From assembly GCA_012963885.1 (NCBI GenBank), contig DTUY01000049.1:1-35760 (forward strand): a stretch of 35,760 nt of DNA. Direction: 5' to 3'. Below are positions 17,527 to 24,933 of the stretch, in pieces. This DNA is from Candidatus Poribacteria bacterium (GTDB taxonomy: Bacteria > Poribacteria > WGA-4E > UBA9662). The first letter of the stretch is position 1. Each line of letters opens with the position of its first letter. Position numbers and translations under genes: made by a program. A model generated the notes under the pieces. It was not told the DNA's origin and ran no database searches. It saw nothing but the letters and a program-made list of their open reading frames with translations.

Positions 17527-18093
17527 ATGCCGAATCAGAAAAATATTGAACAGGTTAAATTAATTCGAGAACAGCTTGAAAATAACGAGGTTGTGATACT
17601 GACAGATTTTCAGGGACTAAGTGCTTCTGAAATTGGCGAGTTACGCGAAAAGCTTCGTCAAGCGGATGTTCGCTACAAAGTCTTCAAAAATAGGTTGATT
17701 GCTGTGGCTGCAGGTGATTTAGGAATTGAAGGGTTAGAGCCCTACCTGTATGGATCGACCGCAATTGCTATGGCTGATAATCCTGTGGCTATAGCGAAGG
17801 TGCTACTAGAATTTGGTGAAGAACATGAGAATCTGAAGATTAAAGGAGGGATTCTTGATAATCGAGTAATCGATGCAGAAATGTCAGCATCTTTAGTAAA
17901 TATGCCATCTAAAAGCCAACTGCTAGCACAGGTTGTTAGTGGATTGAACGCGCCAATATACGGTTTGATATATGTCTTAAAATTAGGTAATCCAGTATCA
18001 GGTCTTGCAAACGTGCTAAGTGGAACAATTCGACAATTTTCGAATGTGATTCAGGCAATTGCAGATTTAAAAGAAAACCCAGAAGAAACTTAA
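17527..18093 (+). CDS. rplJ: 50S ribosomal protein L10
   Basis: 188 residues from the ATG at 17527, chosen because GAGGAG lies six bases upstream; an in-frame TTG at 17509 is less likely. L10 anchors L12 dimers to 23S rRNA in the stalk. Family segments are VVILTDFQGLSASEIGELR, VRYKVFKNRL and the C-terminal helix that binds L12. It follows the L10 leader and attenuator and precedes rplL by 57 bases. Confidence 0.96.
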   Translation: MPNQKNIEQVKLIREQLENNEVVILTDFQGLSASEIGELREKLRQADVRYKVFKNRLIAVAAGDLGIEGLEPYLYGSTAIAMADNPVAIAKVLLEFGEEHENLKIKGGILDNRVIDAEMSASLVNMPSKSQLLAQVVSGLNAPIYGLIYVLKLGNPVSGLANVLSGTIRQFSNVIQAIADLKENPEET

Positions 18094-18150
18094 ACTATGT
18101 GTTTTGGTTTAGTTTACCATTTATAAACTATTAATAAGGAGAACAGGAAA

Positions 18151-18543
18151 ATGGCTGATATTGAAAAGCTAATCGACGAAATTGGCAATATGACAGTGTT
18201 AGAACTCTCGGAGCTAGTGAAGTCCCTTGAAGAAAAATTTGATGTTAGTGCGGCTGCCCCAGTGATGGCTGCAGGTATGATGCCAGCAGTTGCTGCTGAG
18301 GGGGAAGCCGAAGAAACTGTTGTTGAAGAAAAGACTTCGTTTGATGTCCAGCTTAAAGAAATGGGTGATCAGAAAATTAAGGTAATCAAGGAAGTTCGTG
18401 CCATCACTGGACTTGGTCTTAAAGAAGCCAAAGCTGCGGTTGAAGAAGCTCCAACTGTTGTGAAAGAAGGCGTCAGTCAGGAAGAGGCGGACGAAGTAAA
18501 AGAGAAGCTTGAAGCTGTTGGCGCAGTTGTCGAAATTCTGTAG
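18151..18543 (+). CDS. rplL: 50S ribosomal protein L7/L12
   Basis: 130 residues: N-terminal dimerisation domain ([17 protein letters not shown]), an Ala/Met/Glu-rich hinge and the C-terminal factor-binding domain ([20 protein letters not shown]). L12 recruits translational GTPases to the ribosome. AAGGAG lies ahead of the ATG. A strong terminator follows within 21 bases, so the usual continuation into rpoB is absent. Confidence 0.97.
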   Translation: MADIEKLIDEIGNMTVLELSELVKSLEEKFDVSAAAPVMAAGMMPAVAAEGEAEETVVEEKTSFDVQLKEMGDQKIKVIKEVRAITGLGLKEAKAAVEEAPTVVKEGVSQEEADEVKEKLEAVGAVVEIL

Positions 18544-18563
18544 ACTAACTAGATAGTAAGATC

Positions 18564-18599
18564 AGTGCCGAAAGTCATATTGGCTTTCGGCACTTTTTT
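18564..18599 (+). terminator. Strong intrinsic terminator after rplL
   Basis: An 11-base-pair perfect stem (AGTGCCGAAAG at 18564-18574 with CTTTCGGCACT at 18584-18594) encloses a nine-base loop and runs into six Ts. It closes the ribosomal protein operon. In most bacteria only a weak or partial terminator is found here because rpoB follows. Confidence 0.93.
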
Positions 18600-18603
18600 A
18601 TGT

Positions 18604-18696
18604 CTAGAGGCTGTCAACATACTGGCATAAGGTGTTAGTTCGGTTTTTGTTCCTAAATTCAATGGGGGTTAAATCGGACAACTGGTGTTGGGGGCG
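18604..18696 (-). mobile_element. Remnant of an IS3-type transposase C-terminus
   Basis: The minus strand reads RPQHQLSDLTPIEFRNKN..., ending in a stop at 18604-18606. The RPxxxLxxLTPxEF pattern is the typical end of the integrase-core transposase (OrfB) of IS3-like elements. Only about 30 codons remain, and no upstream catalytic D-D-E region is present. On its other side it runs straight into the decayed aldehyde dehydrogenase fragment. I did not identify terminal inverted repeats. Confidence 0.6.
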
Positions 18697-18899
18697 ACTG
18701 CCGTAAATCCTGAATGAATTGTGGTTGGGTAGGAGTCTCCGTGATTCATAGTAGGACTGACAGAAATACCGGCTGGCATCTTATCATTAAAGTAGCCTGT
18801 TAATCGTCTTTTGCAATATTGGTACCGGTAATCGTGGAAGTTATTATCTGATCTATTTCTACCGCTGTGGATTGTACTGGTTAAGTTTTCTTCAGAGTA
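18690..18899 (-). pseudogene. Decayed fragment of a second 2,5-dioxovalerate dehydrogenase gene
   Basis: On the minus strand one frame aligns without gaps over 64 residues with the C-terminal part of the intact dehydrogenase at 19504-21081. The best block reads NDKMPAGISVSPTMNHG here against NDKMPTGVAVSPAMNHG there, followed by GFTAV in both. By eye about 29 of 64 residues are identical. Upstream the frame hits a stop and similarity fades; downstream it breaks into the transposase remnant. The fragment lacks the catalytic Cys and NAD-binding regions and cannot encode an enzyme. Confidence 0.8.
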
Positions 18900-18915
18900 T
18901 TATCTTTAGCATTTT

Positions 18916-19126
18916 CGATGGTAATTTTTTTCGACTCCGGTGCTAAGCAGTGTACCAACTGGTGTTGTATGAAATTATCGACTAGTAAACCAACTAAGCG
19001 ATCAGTTTCCCGTTTCTTCTTCGTAGCAGTTTTAGAAACTACTGGCCGGAAATATCCAAAAAGTGATTTTAGCTGAACCTTTTTCTCTATACAATCGCTC
19101 TTATAAAATAAGAAACTTTTTGATTG
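18916..19126. other. Unrecognised sequence inside the gene graveyard
   Basis: No start, ribosome binding site or family similarity is convincing on either strand. Minus-strand open frames here seem incidental, one of them running under the sigma-factor remnant. Probably old, decayed sequence. Confidence 0.4.
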
Positions 19127-19336
19127 TTGGATGGAAAAGGTAAAAAGATAGGTGATGACAAGTTGGTTCAGTTGATTCAACTGAGTACCAAGGGCAATGA
19201 ACTTGTATTTTCTGAGTTGATCCGTCATCACGAACAACAGTTAGTATCGCTGATTCGTTATCAACTTGGTGACTTATATCTTGCCGAAGTTGTCTTATAA
19301 GAAACATTGTTGCGAGTGTGGTTGAGTATTTGGCTA
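19127..19336 (+). pseudogene. Decayed ECF sigma factor, region 2 only
   Basis: The plus strand reads GDDKLVQLIQLSTKGNELVF, then SELIRHHEQQLVSLIRYQLGD, then LAEVVL-stop-ETLLRVWLSIW. This matches region 2 of extracytoplasmic-function sigma factors (D-x-x-LV...FxxLxxxH...GD...AEDxxQETxLRVW). An in-frame TAA at 19298-19300 sits exactly where the conserved Gln codon (CAA/CAG) belongs, so one base change explains it. Region 4 and any start with a good ribosome binding site are missing. Confidence 0.7.
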
Positions 19337-19503
19337 TTTTCGTTGACCCAGAGCCAACATACTAACTAGGCATTTCGAATAAAATAAGGTGGTGGTGTCA
19401 ATCGCAGCGTACAAATTATCCTCGATAGCATTACCTTTGTGCATTGGTATGACAGCTTCTCTAGTCTGACACTTGGTCTTTGGTTGCTCCTGGATCAGTA
19501 GAT
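19337..19503. other. Unrecognised sequence next to the dehydrogenase 3' end
   Basis: No clear gene. A 60-codon minus-strand open frame (19334-19516) overlaps the dehydrogenase end, has no recognisable motif and no good ribosome binding site. It may be another remnant. Confidence 0.35.
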
Positions 19504-21081
19504 CTAGTTGGTCCACTTTTCATCGACACAGCGCCAAATGCCAAGCGGGTTCTCGTCCTGAAGTTCTGCTGGTAAGCGGTTGGGACTAACATTGTCAAAA
19601 CACTGTAGCTGGGAAAAACGGGTAATGGCTGCAGGAATACCGACTGCGGTGAAACCAGGATGGCCTGTCGCTGGGAATGGGCCTCCGTGATTCATGGCTG
19701 GGCTGACCGCCACACCCGTTGGCATTTTGTCATTAATCAGCCGACCGACTTTACGACGCAAGATGTGAGCAACTTGATTATAAGTGGCATCGTCTGCTCC
19801 GTTGTTGGCTGAATAGATGGTTCCCGTCAAGTTGCCTTCCAAAGATCTTAAAATCTGCTGGGTCTGATCTAGATCGTCCACCAAAATTAGGAGACTCTCA
19901 TTGCCAAAGGCTTCCTCCTGCAATGTTTCCGCCTGAGCCAAAAACTGTGCCCCTGTTACCTGAAATAGCGTGTTTTGGTGGCAAAATCCAGTCCCTCCGC
20001 CAGATTCTCCACCCACCAATAACTCAGCCCCGGCATCTTGCAAAGCCCGAACACCTGCGACTATCCCTTTTTCTACACTTTCCCCTAAAAGGGTCCCGAC
20101 GGGCGCATCTCCAAATTGTTGGCTGACACTTTGGATAAATAGATCTGTGTCTGCATCCTTTTGAAGAATCACCAAACCGGGGTTAGTACAAAACTGTCCT
20201 GTACCAAGCAGACAGGAGCTAACGAATTCTTCCGCGATCTCAGGTCCTCGTTCTTGCAAGGCGCCCGGCAAGATGACAACGGGGTTAATACTGCTGAGTT
20301 CTAGATAGATTGGCTTACCCGCCTGATCAGCCGCATTTTTGAGGACTAAACCAGCACTGCGAGATCCGGTATAACCGGTTGCTCCAACCAGTGGATGAGA
20401 GACAAGTCGCTCTCCGATATCGTGAGGGGTTCGGTAGATCAGCTGTACCATGCTAGTTGGTAGATCCAAACCTTGTGCTGCTTCTAAAGCCTCTTCTGCA
20501 AATAGCCGAGTGGTTCCTGGATGTGAAGAATTAGCTTTGGCAATTACTGGATTCCCCGCCGCAATGGCGGCAGCGAAATCTCCACCGGAGATGCTACCAA
20601 ACGCAAACGGGAAGTTGTTGGGGCCGAAAACCACGACACCTCCCTCAAGTGCTGCGTACATCGATCTAACATTTGCTTGTGTGTCAATAGTCGGATACGT
20701 CCAAGATCGATTACGTGTAGCATTGGCAGCTTGCCGCAGTTGGTTGGTTGTCCGTGGTAATTCGATACCGTCGAGACGAGTTTCCTTCGGATAGGCAGTT
20801 TCGATATGGGCCATATCGACGAATTCAGATCGCCGCGCTTCAATTCGGTCGGCGTAGCATTCTAGAAAATCTGCAATTGTATTCGGTTCAACATTGAGTA
20901 AATCCTCAGATGCTTCTGCGGCATGTTCAATAGCTGTTTCTATATCCTTAATCGAGCTGACTGGATAGATCTCACTGGTTGGTTCTTTTGTTAGTGGATT
21001 GACTGGTTCAAATGTGCTGACGGAAGCTGATTCTCTCCAAGCACCATTGATCAAAACAGGTTGTACATTGTGTGTTGCCAT
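19504..21081 (-). CDS. 2,5-dioxovalerate (alpha-ketoglutarate semialdehyde) dehydrogenase
   Basis: 525 residues, aldehyde dehydrogenase superfamily. It oxidises alpha-ketoglutarate semialdehyde to 2-oxoglutarate, the last step of non-phosphorylated pentose, glucarate and hydroxyproline pathways. Visible motifs are FGPNNFPFAFGSISGGDFAA and GNPVIAKANSSHPGTT for cofactor binding, LELSSINPVVILPGAL with the general-base Glu, and GTGQFCTNPGL with the catalytic Cys. The ELSSINP and GQFCTNPG forms are typical of the ketoglutarate semialdehyde subgroup rather than generic aldehyde dehydrogenases. AAGGAG precedes the ATG at 21081. Codon use looks somewhat more GC-rich than its neighbours. No sugar-acid dehydratase is adjacent, so the upstream pathway is unknown. 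A decayed paralogue fragment lies downstream. Confidence 0.88.
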   Translation of the reverse strand: MATHNVQPVLINGAWRESASVSTFEPVNPLTKEPTSEIYPVSSIKDIETAIEHAAEASEDLLNVEPNTIADFLECYADRIEARRSEFVDMAHIETAYPKETRLDGIELPRTTNQLRQAANATRNRSWTYPTIDTQANVRSMYAALEGGVVVFGPNNFPFAFGSISGGDFAAAIAAGNPVIAKANSSHPGTTRLFAEEALEAAQGLDLPTSMVQLIYRTPHDIGERLVSHPLVGATGYTGSRSAGLVLKNAADQAGKPIYLELSSINPVVILPGALQERGPEIAEEFVSSCLLGTGQFCTNPGLVILQKDADTDLFIQSVSQQFGDAPVGTLLGESVEKGIVAGVRALQDAGAELLVGGESGGGTGFCHQNTLFQVTGAQFLAQAETLQEEAFGNESLLILVDDLDQTQQILRSLEGNLTGTIYSANNGADDATYNQVAHILRRKVGRLINDKMPTGVAVSPAMNHGGPFPATGHPGFTAVGIPAAITRFSQLQCFDNVSPNRLPAELQDENPLGIWRCVDEKWTN

Positions 21082-21157
21082 CTCTATAACTCCTTGGTAT
21101 TTTCTCCATTTTTCTTAAGGATAAATTAATTTGTTATTGAATTTTTATCAACAATGC

Positions 21158-22168
21158 TTATTGGTTTGTCATGTCAATTAAGGCGTTGAGTTTTTCTAAC
21201 GCTTTACCGGAATCAATTGCACTGGCAGCGGTTTCCAAACCACTTTGTATGTTTGAGGACTTCCCACCAGCAACGATAGCTGCAGCTGCGTTGATTAGGG
21301 TGATATCACGCTTTGGACCCTTTTCTCCATTGAGGATATGATGGGTGATCTCTGCATTCGTTTCGGGAGTATCACCAACAAGATCGGATGGATCTGCGTT
21401 TGGTATACCGAATTCAGTGGGATCAATAGTGTAATTGATTACGTTGCCATAAGCGAGTTGCGATACTTGGGTGGTGGTTGTTGTCGTTATTTCGTCTAGG
21501 CCATCATCTCCGTGAACCACGAATGCCGATTGGGTCCCAAGATTTTTCAACACATTAGCTAGCGGTTCAGTCAAATTTGGATCGTAAACGCCGATCACTT
21601 GTGCCTTTGCTCCTGCTGGGTTGGTAAGTGGACCAAGTACATTAAAAATAGTACGAATGCCAATTTCACGTCGAGGACCAATTGCATGCTTCATTGCACT
21701 ATGAAGCGCTGGAGCAAAGAGGAACCCGATACCTATCTCATCAATGCATTTTCCCACAATGTCGGGTGAAATTTCAATGTTGACACCAAGCGCTTTTAAT
21801 ACGTCTGCACTGCCAGAATTACTTGAAACTGATCTGTTTCCGTGTTTAGCAACTGGAACACCAGCTCCTGCTACCACAAATGCCGCAGTAGTTGAAATGT
21901 TAAAGGTATGAGAACCATCCCCTCCAGTGCCACATGTATCGACAACGAGATTGTGTTCGGTCTCAATTTTTGTGGCTTTTTCGCGCATAATTCGCGCCGC
22001 TCCGGTAATTTCATCAATGGTTTCGCCTTTCAATCTTAGTGCAGTAACAAAGCTACCTATTTGAGCGGGGGTTGCATCGCCACTCATAATTTGACCCATC
22101 GTCCCCAGCATTTCTGCTTCGTTTAAATTATCACCACCCACCACTTTTTCGATTGCGGCTTTTATCAT
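21158..22168 (-). CDS. trpD: Anthranilate phosphoribosyltransferase
   Basis: 336 residues, normal TrpD length. It joins anthranilate and PRPP in the second step of tryptophan synthesis. The PRPP-binding glycine motif [15 protein letters not shown] is present, followed by [19 protein letters not shown] and [21 protein letters not shown]. The start overlaps the upstream isomerase stop by four bases (ATGA) and AGAGGAAC lies ahead, so translation is coupled. No other trp gene is in the window; trpD seems separated from the rest of the pathway. Confidence 0.95.
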   Translation of the reverse strand: MIKAAIEKVVGGDNLNEAEMLGTMGQIMSGDATPAQIGSFVTALRLKGETIDEITGAARIMREKATKIETEHNLVVDTCGTGGDGSHTFNISTTAAFVVAGAGVPVAKHGNRSVSSNSGSADVLKALGVNIEISPDIVGKCIDEIGIGFLFAPALHSAMKHAIGPRREIGIRTIFNVLGPLTNPAGAKAQVIGVYDPNLTEPLANVLKNLGTQSAFVVHGDDGLDEITTTTTTQVSQLAYGNVINYTIDPTEFGIPNADPSDLVGDTPETNAEITHHILNGEKGPKRDITLINAAAAIVAGGKSSNIQSGLETAASAIDSGKALEKLNALIDMTNQ

Positions 22169-22776
22169 TTTTGTTCCTCTTGTAATTTTTCACCCAAGCT
22201 GCCACCTGGATGGAATTTCCCAAAGTCCTCACGGGTGAATTTTTTGTTGACTGACAGCGTGATAGCTAAGGCATCTCCTAGTGCGAGTGTCGCTGTGGTA
22301 CTATTTGTGGGAGCCAGACCGAGGGGGTCTGCTTCTGTCAGGACTCCAATATTTAAAACTAGATCGGCTTGTCTTGCCAATTCCGAATCTGATCGACTCG
22401 TCAAGGCAACCAACTTAGCACCAATCTGACGAATTGGCACTATGAGATCAAGTGTTTCTCGCGTCTTGCCACTGTTTGAGATAGCAATGACAATATCTTC
22501 GGGGGTAATCATCCCTAAGTCGCCATGAACACCTTCAGTTGCGTGAACAAAAGATGCTGGTGTCCCAAGACTTGCTAACGTCGCGGCAATCTTTTTCCCA
22601 ATATGACCTGATTTTCCAACACCCGTTATTACGACTACGACACGCCCAGGCGTACACCTGATGAGATCCACAGCTTTCTCGAAGTTTTCATCAATCGATT
22701 GGAGTAAATTTTCCAGAGCATCGATTTCAGACTGGATTGTAGCCTTGGCTGTTTCAAGAACCGTACCTTGTCTCAT
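22165..22776 (-). CDS. KpsF/GutQ-type SIS-domain sugar-phosphate isomerase, without CBS domains
   Basis: 203 residues forming a single SIS domain: [47 protein letters not shown] and [22 protein letters not shown]. This is the pattern of arabinose-5-phosphate isomerases (KdsD/KpsF/GutQ), which convert ribulose 5-phosphate to arabinose 5-phosphate for KDO synthesis. E. coli KdsD has about 328 residues with a C-terminal CBS pair; here the protein stops right after [11 protein letters not shown], so the CBS pair is absent rather than mutated. Coupled by ATGA overlap to trpD. Other KDO genes are not in the window. Confidence 0.85.
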   Translation of the reverse strand: MRQGTVLETAKATIQSEIDALENLLQSIDENFEKAVDLIRCTPGRVVVVITGVGKSGHIGKKIAATLASLGTPASFVHATEGVHGDLGMITPEDIVIAISNSGKTRETLDLIVPIRQIGAKLVALTSRSDSELARQADLVLNIGVLTEADPLGLAPTNSTTATLALGDALAITLSVNKKFTREDFGKFHPGGSLGEKLQEEQK

Positions 22777-23082
22777 ATGTCCATATTTTATCCTACTGAG
22801 ATTTTCTGATCAAGTGCTTTGTGGGAGAAGGTTGACGAAACCGGATAAGTACTGTAAAATCTCATGATTTAGTTCTAAAATGCTTTAATCTGTAACAATT
22901 AATTTTTTTGTTGGTATTTATTTTTGCCTGACAAAATGTGTGGGCAAAAATAGAACATTGGGGTGCTGATTAGATCAAAACCTCACCCTTGAATTAAAAC
23001 CCTGGATCGTTTCTGAGAGAGAGGCAACTAATCTTATCCTAATGTGAAATGTTTTTATGCTACTGAATGGAAAGGGATTATT
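22777..23082. other. Divergent intergenic region
   Basis: No gene is seen between the divergently oriented isomerase and SGNH hydrolase genes. It holds an inverted repeat at 22920-22951 and AT-rich tracts that could contain both promoters, but no clear -35/-10 pair. Confidence 0.5.
22920..22951. repeat. Perfect 9-base inverted repeat in a divergent intergenic region
   Basis: ATTTTTGCC (22920-22928) is perfectly complementary to GGCAAAAAT (22943-22951) across a 14-base spacer. The T- and A-rich ends make it look like a two-way terminator, yet both neighbouring genes point away from it, so an operator or a leftover from a lost gene is also possible. Confidence 0.6.
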
Positions 23083-23712
23083 ATGGAGGATTTAATTTTC
23101 AGATCGAATAAAAAAGTGCTATTTATTGGCGATAGCATTACTGATTGCGGACGGCGACAAGATGAAGAAAAATTAGGACATGGTTACGTCCGAAAAATAA
23201 CTGAGCTAATTACGGCCAAGTATCCTAGTCATCATATTGATTATGTCAATCAGGGAATTGGGGGCGATATTGTAGAGGGATTAGAAAATCGTTGGAGCGA
23301 GGACGTAATTTCTGAAAAGCCGGATTGGCTTTCAATTAAAATTGGAATCAACAATGCAGCACGCCAAACTGAACCAAGCGAAGAATATTTGCCGAAATGG
23401 GAAAATTCTTACCGTCAGATTCTCACTCGCTCTGGTCAAGAATTAGAGTTAAATGGGATTTTTATGTTCGAAATCTTCTACATAGCTGAAGATGTCCGGG
23501 AGCCGCGCACTTTGGCGATCCTTGAATATAATGAAATTATCCATAGATTGGCGGATGAGTTCAACGCTCGTCTGGTTCAGGTTAGCGCATCCTTCAAACA
23601 AGCCGTCACTGATCGTCCGGATTTTCTGTGGACAACGAGAGATGGTATTCATCCAAACGCAGCAGGTCATACACTAATGGCATTGGAATTCCTTAAACAA
23701 GCGGGATGGTAA
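23083..23712 (+). CDS. SGNH/GDSL-family hydrolase
   Basis: 209 residues from the ATG at 23083, chosen because AAAGGGA lies five bases upstream; a GTG at 23044 is an alternative. All four SGNH blocks are present: FIGDSITD (nucleophile Ser), NQGIGGD (Gly), IGINN (Asn) and DGIHPN near the end (Asp and His). These hydrolases remove acyl or acetyl groups from lipids or carbohydrates. No signal peptide is seen, so it is probably cytoplasmic; the closest style is the small esterase/acetylxylan-esterase-like group. The 3' end overlaps that of fabV by 20 bases, tail to tail. Confidence 0.85.
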   Translation: MEDLIFRSNKKVLFIGDSITDCGRRQDEEKLGHGYVRKITELITAKYPSHHIDYVNQGIGGDIVEGLENRWSEDVISEKPDWLSIKIGINNAARQTEPSEEYLPKWENSYRQILTRSGQELELNGIFMFEIFYIAEDVREPRTLAILEYNEIIHRLADEFNARLVQVSASFKQAVTDRPDFLWTTRDGIHPNAAGHTLMALEFLKQAGW

Positions 23713-24895
23713 CTTCGGTTTCAATCGGTTGATCGTAATCGACACCTTCAACTTCAAAACCAAATAGATTCCGAAAACTTCGCTTATAACCCTCAAAATC
23801 GGCAAGGTCATGGAAATTTTCGTTATTGACGAGGCTCCATTTTTCATTGACTTCGGCAACCACATCGGATCTAAGTTCTCGGTCATCCATCCGAATACGG
23901 CGATTTTCGTCAACTATCGGTACTAAATTAGGTCCTAGATACTCTGAGAAAAGTCTTATCATTTGATCAATCGGTTTCTCATTCAGATCTTTAGTATCCA
24001 TGATTCGGTTAAGTATACTAATATAAAGCGGAACAATTGGAATTGCTGCCGATGCTTGAGATATGACAGCTTTGTTAACTGATAAATACGCATGGCCATT
24101 AATTTGATCCAACAACCTTGTGTCAATTGCATTAACCCTTTTCTCAAGATCTATTTTTGCTAAACCGATTGTGCCACTAGAATATATTTGATCAGTTATC
24201 TTGGGACCTATGTAGGAATATGCGACGATATTTGCTTGGGGTGCAAGTAAGTTTTCCGATAGGAGTGCCTCGATCCAAAACTCAAGATCTTCACCTCCCA
24301 TTACTGCGATTGTATTTGCAATTTCTTCATCAGTGGCAGGATGAATTGTAATGTCGATAATATTTTCGTTGGTTAGGTCAACCGTTTTTTCTGTGCATGA
24401 ATCACCAACTGGTTTCAAAACAGATTGGTGATCAATTCCTGTTTTTGGATGAATTCGGCGTGGTGAGGCGAGGCTATAAACGACAAGATCTATTTGGCCA
24501 AAATGTTCTTGGATTTCATCAATTGTTTTTTGTTTAATTTGGTCGGAAAAGGCATCACCATTGATGCTGATGGCAGTAAATCCATCTTGTGTAGCCATCT
24601 GGTGGAATGCCGCAGAATTATAATAGCCTGTTGAACCAGTCTTATTACCGCTTGGTGGGCGCTCAAAAAAAATACCGATTGTATTTGTCCCATATCCCCA
24701 TGTTAACGCAATACGGGATGCCAGTCCATATCCTGTCGATGCACCAATGACAAGGACGTTCGGCGTATTTTCTGTTGATTCAATATCCTTTTTCGCCAGA
24801 TCGATTTGACTTCGAACGTTTTTCAGGCAACCTGTTGGATGGGCGTTCGTGCAAATGAATCCTCTGATTTTCGGTTCAATAACTTGAAGTGCCAT
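23693..24895 (-). CDS. fabV: Enoyl-[acyl-carrier-protein] reductase FabV / trans-2-enoyl-CoA reductase
   Basis: 400 residues, the normal FabV/TER length. It performs the NADH-dependent reduction that ends each fatty-acid elongation cycle. Visible are VLVIGASTGYGLASRI (nucleotide-binding loop), the YSLASPRR segment and the Y-x8-K active site (Tyr238 and Lys247 in QIYSSGTIGLAK). FabV enzymes are the longer, triclosan-resistant enoyl reductase class and replace FabI in many bacteria. AGGAGA precedes the ATG. It is divergent from the phosphomannomutase gene with about 40 bases between starts. Whether ACP or CoA esters are preferred cannot be read here. Confidence 0.93.
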   Translation of the reverse strand: MALQVIEPKIRGFICTNAHPTGCLKNVRSQIDLAKKDIESTENTPNVLVIGASTGYGLASRIALTWGYGTNTIGIFFERPPSGNKTGSTGYYNSAAFHQMATQDGFTAISINGDAFSDQIKQKTIDEIQEHFGQIDLVVYSLASPRRIHPKTGIDHQSVLKPVGDSCTEKTVDLTNENIIDITIHPATDEEIANTIAVMGGEDLEFWIEALLSENLLAPQANIVAYSYIGPKITDQIYSSGTIGLAKIDLEKRVNAIDTRLLDQINGHAYLSVNKAVISQASAAIPIVPLYISILNRIMDTKDLNEKPIDQMIRLFSEYLGPNLVPIVDENRRIRMDDRELRSDVVAEVNEKWSLVNNENFHDLADFEGYKRSFRNLFGFEVEGVDYDQPIETEVTIPLV

Positions 24896-24933
24896 GATTT
24901 CTCCTAAATTTCTATATTTTGACGATAACGAAT

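Noticed and set aside
18881..19307. Minus-strand open frames opposite the sigma-factor remnant
   Set aside because: They run antisense to the plus-strand sigma similarity and show no family features.
19334..19516. 60-codon minus-strand open frame after the dehydrogenase
   Set aside because: It overlaps the dehydrogenase 3' end, has no motif or ribosome binding site, and lies in decayed sequence.
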